From Arenicellales bacterium (GTDB lineage: Bacteria > Pseudomonadota > Gammaproteobacteria > BMS3Bbin11): a stretch of 27,088 bases of DNA. The notes under the pieces are model-generated. The model did not search any database, was not told the DNA's origin, and was given only the letters and a program-made list of their open reading frames with translations. Numbering within the stretch: position 1 is the first letter of the stretch; the number at the start of each line of letters is the position of its first letter. Where the stretch lies: positions 1-27,088 of the forward strand of contig JARFQC010000190.1 in NCBI GenBank assembly GCA_029287965.1, given 5' to 3'. Both the position numbers and the translations under genes were made by a program. Below are positions 23,466-27,088 of the stretch, piece by piece.

Positions 23466-23488
23466 AATTAGAACAATTATTTCTAATT
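23466..23488. promoter_or_regulatory. Candidate LysR operator
   Basis: AATTAGAA (23466-23473), spacer CAATTAT, TTCTAATT (23481-23488): a perfect 8-bp inverted repeat with the T-N11-A core expected of LysR regulators, between the divergent lysR and doxX genes. It sits 16 bases upstream of the LysR start codon. Confidence 0.7.
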
Positions 23489-23561
23489 ATTGATGTTTAT
23501 TGAATTAATCACAACAAATAGACTTTCTGCCAGGTCTACTACAACACTGGAGAAATAAATC

Positions 23562-23948
23562 ATGAACGCTATCCAATCATTTTCTGCGCCAGTCGGACGT
23601 GTGCTGATATCACTGATGTTCGTCATGTCCGGGCTCAACAAGATAGGTGGCTATGCGGCCACGCAAGGCTACATGGAATCAATGGGCGTACCGGGCATGC
23701 TGCTGCCGGCAGTGATTCTGCTCGAAGTGCTCGGAGGTATCGCCGTAATCATCGGCTGGCATACCCGCATTGCCGCGCTGTTGCTGGCGGGCTTTACCCT
23801 GCTTGCAGGAATACTTTTTCATGGCAACATCAGTGATCAGATGCAGATGATCATGTTCATGAAGAATGTCGCCATCACCGGCGGATTCCTGTTCCTGGTC
23901 GCTCACGGACCGGGTGCCTATGCGCTGGATAACCGTTCCAACAACTGA
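23562..23948 (+). CDS. DoxX family membrane protein
   Basis: This 128-residue protein has four predicted helices (about 10-25, 45-65, 70-90, 98-118). The family signature is visible: an N-terminal RVLISLMFVMSGLNKIGGYAATQGYMESMGVPG and LPAVILLEVLGGIAVIIGWHTR. DoxX-family proteins, such as E. coli YqjF and YphA, sit in the inner membrane; roles in oxidative or aromatic stress and terminal-oxidase-associated functions have been proposed, but the biochemistry is unsettled. TGGAGA serves as ribosome site. It is the first gene of the group controlled by the divergent LysR, 21 bases ahead of the pirin gene. Confidence 0.92.
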   Translation: MNAIQSFSAPVGRVLISLMFVMSGLNKIGGYAATQGYMESMGVPGMLLPAVILLEVLGGIAVIIGWHTRIAALLLAGFTLLAGILFHGNISDQMQMIMFMKNVAITGGFLFLVAHGPGAYALDNRSNN

Positions 23949-23968
23949 TTGTTACACGGAGAAAAACC

Positions 23969-24832
23969 ATGACTACTGCGACACAAGCTGAATACACGGT
24001 GCGCGAGCTGGTCGACAGGACAGCCGGTATTCCGGCATCGGACGGTGCGGGCGTTGAGTTGACCCGCATCATCGGGTCTCCTGAACTGAATGTGCTCGAC
24101 CCGTTCCTGCTGCTCGACAGTTTCGAATCCGACCAGCCGCAGGACTACATTGGCGGTTTCCCGGATCACCCGCATCGCGGTTTCGAGACGGTGACCTACC
24201 TGCTCGCGGGCCGGATGCGCCACAAGGACAATGCCGGTCATGAAGGCGTCATTGAGCCGAATGGCGTGCAGTGGATGACAGCCGGCCGGGGCATCGTACA
24301 CTCGGAAATGCCGGAACAGGAAAATGGCCTGCTGATGGGATTCCAGCTGTGGGTCAACCTGCCGGCCACACACAAAATGACAGAACCGGGCTACCAGGAG
24401 TATCCGGAGGAACAGCTGCCGGTCGAACAGCGCAGCAACGGCACGCGCATCCGTGTTATCGCTGGACAGACCGATGCTGGCACAGTGGGGCCGGTAGAAA
24501 ATCCCCATGTCAGGCCTATCTACATGGACGTGACGCTACCGGCAGGCGAGTCGTTCGCGCAGGCATTGCCTGGAGATGACAATGCGTTCGTCTATGTCAT
24601 TAGTGGTGAATTGCTTGTTGGTGAGGCTGGAGAGATGCTGCCCGCAAGAACCCTGGGTATTCTGGGGTCTGGTGAGCGCACCATTTTCCGGGCGACTGGC
24701 GATGATGTGCGCTTCCTGCTTGTATCCGGCAAACCGCTCAACGAACCCGTCGCACGTGGTGGACCTTTCGTCATGAACACCCAGCAGGAAGTGCTGCAGG
24801 CGTTCGAAGACTTCCGCCACAACCGGTTCTGA
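23969..24832 (+). CDS. Pirin family protein
   Basis: The 287-residue protein has the bicupin pirin fold. The N-terminal cupin shows the metal-binding pattern DHPHRGFETVTYLLAGRMRHKDNAGHEG (split here: HPHRGFETVTY with two His, then HKD and HEG) and later QWMTAGRGIVHSEMP, where further His and Glu of the motif lie. The second cupin includes ERTIFRATGDDVRFLLVSGKPLNEPVARGGPFVMN, a standard pirin ending. Some pirins (YhaK relatives and YhhW) open quercetin; others act as redox-sensitive regulators. ACGGAGA precedes the ATG. It is the second gene of the LysR-divergent group, and its stop lies seven bases before the methyltransferase ATG. Confidence 0.95.
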   Translation: MTTATQAEYTVRELVDRTAGIPASDGAGVELTRIIGSPELNVLDPFLLLDSFESDQPQDYIGGFPDHPHRGFETVTYLLAGRMRHKDNAGHEGVIEPNGVQWMTAGRGIVHSEMPEQENGLLMGFQLWVNLPATHKMTEPGYQEYPEEQLPVEQRSNGTRIRVIAGQTDAGTVGPVENPHVRPIYMDVTLPAGESFAQALPGDDNAFVYVISGELLVGEAGEMLPARTLGILGSGERTIFRATGDDVRFLLVSGKPLNEPVARGGPFVMNTQQEVLQAFEDFRHNRF

Positions 24833-24839
24833 CCGGGTC

Positions 24840-25427
24840 ATGTGGGACGAACGTTATGCCACGGATGAGTTCGTTTACGGCAGGCAGCCGAACGATTTTC
24901 TCGTCAGCCAGGTGTCAGCACTGCCGCTGGGCAAAGTGTTGTGCCTGGCCGAAGGAGAAGGCCGCAATGCGGTCTGGCTGGCCCGCCAGGGCTACCAGGT
25001 AACCGCCGTCGATGCCTCAGCGGTAGGCCTTGAAAAGGCGCGCCGGCTGGCCGCCGAGCACGAGGTGGAAGTGGAAATCATTCAGGCTGACCTGGGGGAC
25101 TTCGATATCGCTTCCGAATCGTGGGATGCGGTGGTGTCGATATTCTGTCACCTGCCTGCTGTGCTGCGGCGCCAGGTGCATGCAAGAGTGGCCAACGGAC
25201 TGCGCAGTGGAGGCGTGCTGCTGCTTGAAGCCTACACGCCGCAACAGCTGGAGTTTGGCACGGGCGGTCCGCCAGTCGCTGAAATGATGATGGACAAAGA
25301 CGTGTTGTCAGACGAGCTTGATGGCCTTGTGTTCAGGTATGCGGAAGAGTGTGTTCGTGATGTGAACGAAGGGCGTTTTCATCATGGCGAGGGTGCCGTT
25401 GTACAGCTGGTTGCGAGCAAGCCCTGA
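24840..25427 (+). CDS. Class I SAM-dependent methyltransferase
   Basis: The 195-residue protein begins MWDERYATDEFVYGRQPNDFL, the usual opening of a small methyltransferase subfamily related to TehB. Motif I is LCLAEGEGRNAVWLARQGYQVTAVDAS (split: AEGEGRN followed by VTAVDAS, the latter ending in the acidic ribose-binding residue). Motif IV-like SWDAVVSIFCHLP follows, then a long C-terminal segment. The gene starts seven bases after the pirin stop and has only a weak ribosome site, so it is probably translated by coupling. The substrate is unknown; tellurite or electrophile detoxification is possible by family, and its place in a LysR/DoxX/pirin group would fit stress by reactive aromatic compounds. 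Confidence 0.92.
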   Translation: MWDERYATDEFVYGRQPNDFLVSQVSALPLGKVLCLAEGEGRNAVWLARQGYQVTAVDASAVGLEKARRLAAEHEVEVEIIQADLGDFDIASESWDAVVSIFCHLPAVLRRQVHARVANGLRSGGVLLLEAYTPQQLEFGTGGPPVAEMMMDKDVLSDELDGLVFRYAEECVRDVNEGRFHHGEGAVVQLVASKP

Positions 25428-25478
25428 ACAGAAAATGTGCTTTGCTCGTACTCTGTCAGAACAGGGGCAGTGGCGGGC

Positions 25479-25916
25479 CTACTGCTTCCATTCCGGCAGG
25501 TCGCTGATCATGTTGATGTCATGGATCATGGCCAGCGCCATCCATTCCTCGAGCGGGAAGTGCAGTCCACCATCTTCCTCGCCGTATTTCTCGATCAGGC
25601 GGTCTTCCAGGTCCTTGTTCAGATCAAATATCCCGATTCCACGCATCGCCCAGTCGGTGAATATGCGTGCGTCGATAATACCGAAGCTGACCAGCTGGAT
25701 ATCGTTATGGCGTGGATCTTTGACGATGCGCATGAAGGTGCTGTTGACGTTCTCAAACGGGCCTTCAATCACTTGCATGAAATGTGTCCTGCTGGCCAGC
25801 AGGACGCCTGACAGCTGATCCTCCTTGTTGTGCTGTTCGCTGGTATGCAGGATGTTCCTCACCGTATCCCAGTCGATAGCTGAGGGGCTGCGGCTTTTGT
25901 AGATCAGACGATACAT
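25479..25916 (-). CDS. BLUF-domain blue-light sensor protein (single domain)
   Basis: The 145-residue protein is a BLUF domain (about 1-95) with a short helical C-terminal cap (EEWMALAMIHDINMISD) and no attached effector. The flavin-site residues are present: Tyr6 (RLIYKS), Asn30, Gln48 in FMQVIEGP, and Trp89/Met91 in FTDWAM. This matches short BLUF photoreceptors of the PixD/Slr1694 kind that signal through partner proteins. No EAL or other output gene is adjacent in this window. AGGAGT serves as ribosome site. A strong terminator-like hairpin lies only about 28 bases upstream of the start codon, which suggests controlled readthrough or a promoter between them. Confidence 0.95.
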   Translation of the reverse strand: MYRLIYKSRSPSAIDWDTVRNILHTSEQHNKEDQLSGVLLASRTHFMQVIEGPFENVNSTFMRIVKDPRHNDIQLVSFGIIDARIFTDWAMRGIGIFDLNKDLEDRLIEKYGEEDGGLHFPLEEWMALAMIHDINMISDLPEWKQ

Positions 25917-25944
25917 TGGAATTTACTCCTGATGGCGACTAGAG

Positions 25945-26019
25945 AAAAAAAGGCCCCGCGGCCTTGTGAGCCGCCGGGGCCGCCAACCCAGTCGGGGGGG
26001 ATGGTTGGCAGGCCTTTTT
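25945..26019. terminator. Nested hairpins with T-runs on both strands, upstream of BLUF gene
   Basis: Plus-strand arms: GGCCCC (25952-25957) with GGGGCC (25976-25981), extended by GCGGC/GCCGC around CTTGTGA. Read on the minus strand this ends in seven T (25945-25951), a good terminator. GCCAACC (25982-25988) pairs with GGTTGGC (26003-26009). AAAAAGGCC (25947-25955) can instead pair with GGCCTTTTT (26011-26019), which on the plus strand is a second terminator and on the minus strand an alternative to the first stem. Confidence 0.75.
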
Positions 26020-26177
26020 GCTACATGCCCATGTAGCTGCTGCCGCGCAGCGTACGTTCTTCAGATAAGTACGATAACGACGACAAAATGCTAAGGATTT
26101 CTTAGCAGCGTGGTGACATGGTATGACTTACCACATGATTAGCGGGTGATCTCGTCGTGAAAATCCTGTGAACAATG
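26020..26177. other. Structured non-coding stretch between DUF6279 and BLUF genes
   Basis: No coding frame is evident. Direct hairpins: GCTACATG-CC-CATGTAGC (26020-26037); TGCTAAG-GATTT-CTTAGCA (26089-26107); and a loose GTGGT/ACCAC pair near 26110-26133. Several consecutive inverted repeats could be an RNA leader of the BLUF gene or a small RNA, but no clear promoter or known family was seen. Confidence 0.4.
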
Positions 26178-27083
26178 CTAGTTGTACTGCGTATAGGCCA
26201 GCATGGGCAGGGCTGTCAGGGCAGCTTGCTGGAATACTGCGCAATTCATTTCTGTGAATGCATTCGCAATTCTTGATGATCGTCTGGCCAGGCGTTTTTT
26301 CTGTCGGTCTGTCAGTGTGTAGGATACGTCTGCAAGCAACTGCAGTGCCTTGCGGGTATTGGCCTGGTAACGTCGGTCAAAATCCGACCCGGATGACCGG
26401 TCTTCACGCAGCAGCTGCCGTATGCCCCGTAGCAGGGCCTGGTTATCATGTCGCTGTGCAAGCAGGGTGGCCAGGCCGGTCTGCGCTTCATTCCTGGCAT
26501 TACGCAGCTCCGGTGTAAGCAGGTCGATATTTGCTGACCATTGCTGTACCAGGCCAGCCTGTTCGTCCGTCAGTGAACCGATACGGCGTTTCAGTGCGCG
26601 GGTCATCCACTGTACGTAAATCTCCCTGCGTTGTGCATCGGGATGGTCCAGGTACTCCGAAATGTATTCAGCGTTGCGTTGCCGGAGTGCCTCGAGTACT
26701 TGCTCCACCTGGGCATCGTCAAAGCTGCCTGCCAGATGTGACAGGGGTATCGCCGCCTGGTGCATGAGCCGGTTCCAGGCTTCTACCATTTGATCGTAAC
26801 GCAGGGCGGCCTGTTGGTTAGATAGCCCGACGGAAAACTCTGCGGCAGAGTTGCTGATCCAATCAGCGTAGGCAGGTAGCTCCGATGTGCAATGCCAGTG
26901 CAGTTGTTCCCGGACAGACGCTTTAAGCGCGTCGTACTGATCGTCACCCAGGTCAACCTGGCGATCAATCCAGCCCGGGATCAGCCAGTCCAGCTGCCGG
27001 TAGCCCAGCTGTATGCCGCTGCTGCAGCCCGACAGCAGGGTCGCTATAACCAGGATCACTATCAGAGTCTTGAGATTGCGCAT
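26178..27083 (-). CDS. DUF6279-type lipoprotein
   Basis: The 301-residue product has a lipoprotein signal peptide with lipobox LLSGC, so Cys20 is the lipid-carrying residue; Ser at the following position would favour sorting to the outer membrane. The mature part is almost wholly helical and charged, with the early LGYRQLDWLIPGWIDRQVDLGDDQYDALKASV stretch (split here as LGYRQLDWLIPGWID and LGDDQYDALK) characteristic of DUF6279 proteins. The function of that family is unknown to me. The start ATG (27081-27083) sits five bases from the window edge, so its ribosome site is only partly visible. It is followed by the structured region and terminator ahead of the BLUF gene. Confidence 0.88.
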   Translation of the reverse strand: MRNLKTLIVILVIATLLSGCSSGIQLGYRQLDWLIPGWIDRQVDLGDDQYDALKASVREQLHWHCTSELPAYADWISNSAAEFSVGLSNQQAALRYDQMVEAWNRLMHQAAIPLSHLAGSFDDAQVEQVLEALRQRNAEYISEYLDHPDAQRREIYVQWMTRALKRRIGSLTDEQAGLVQQWSANIDLLTPELRNARNEAQTGLATLLAQRHDNQALLRGIRQLLREDRSSGSDFDRRYQANTRKALQLLADVSYTLTDRQKKRLARRSSRIANAFTEMNCAVFQQAALTALPMLAYTQYN

Positions 27084-27088
27084 ATCAA

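Overview
This 27 kb window reads as ordinary chromosome of a GC-moderate (about 55%) free-living gammaproteobacterium. Protein families and operon layout fit this: a DUF4212/VC_2705-type acetate symporter, a DUF294 protein, an exonuclease and Acs sit in the order seen in many Gammaproteobacteria, and there are BLUF, CHASE2-cyclase, AraC and LysR proteins of proteobacterial type. A glycine/tyrosine-rich secreted repeat protein resembling sulfur globule proteins hints at a sulfur oxidiser, but that is inference. I see no tRNA, rRNA, insertion sequence, phage gene or CRISPR array. Twenty-seven protein genes cover nearly all of the window.

Layout: (1) 1-3763: the end of an M48 metalloprotease, a K+-channel-like protein, an unknown two-helix membrane protein, a TolC-family outer membrane protein, and the Gly/Tyr repeat protein; the last two converge on a shared bidirectional terminator. 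(2) 4121-7963: a three-gene operon of an NTT (ATP/ADP-translocase family) transporter fused to HEAT-like repeats, a free-standing cyclic-nucleotide-binding protein, and a periplasmic protein with a fibronectin-III-like end. (3) 8031-12602, minus strand: a CHASE2 adenylate cyclase, an AraC regulator and two overlapping unknown genes, divergent from a double-FecR-domain secreted protein at 12813-13862. (4) 14122-21409: the acetate block (symporter small and large subunits, a small unknown, a cNMP/CBS/DUF294 protein, an exonuclease, Acs). (5) 21535-27083: a ferredoxin-like plus double CDGSH Fe-S protein, a small membrane protein, a divergent LysR / DoxX-pirin-methyltransferase group, a BLUF photoreceptor, and a DUF6279 lipoprotein.

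Links between genes: a class III cyclase with intact catalytic residues lies in the same window as a cNMP-binding protein with an intact phosphate-binding cassette, so an NTT carrier tuned by cAMP is a reasonable hypothesis. The DUF294 protein has a degenerate cassette. The acetate block pairs uptake (symporter) with activation (Acs). The LysR-DoxX-pirin group resembles the E. coli YhaJ-YqjF-YhaK genes tied to aromatic or quinone stress.

The non-coding signals most worth attention are three 11-bp tandem units directly upstream of acs, a LysR-type inverted repeat between lysR and doxX, a nested terminator/alternative-hairpin structure just ahead of the BLUF gene, and a palindrome between the cyclase and fecR genes.
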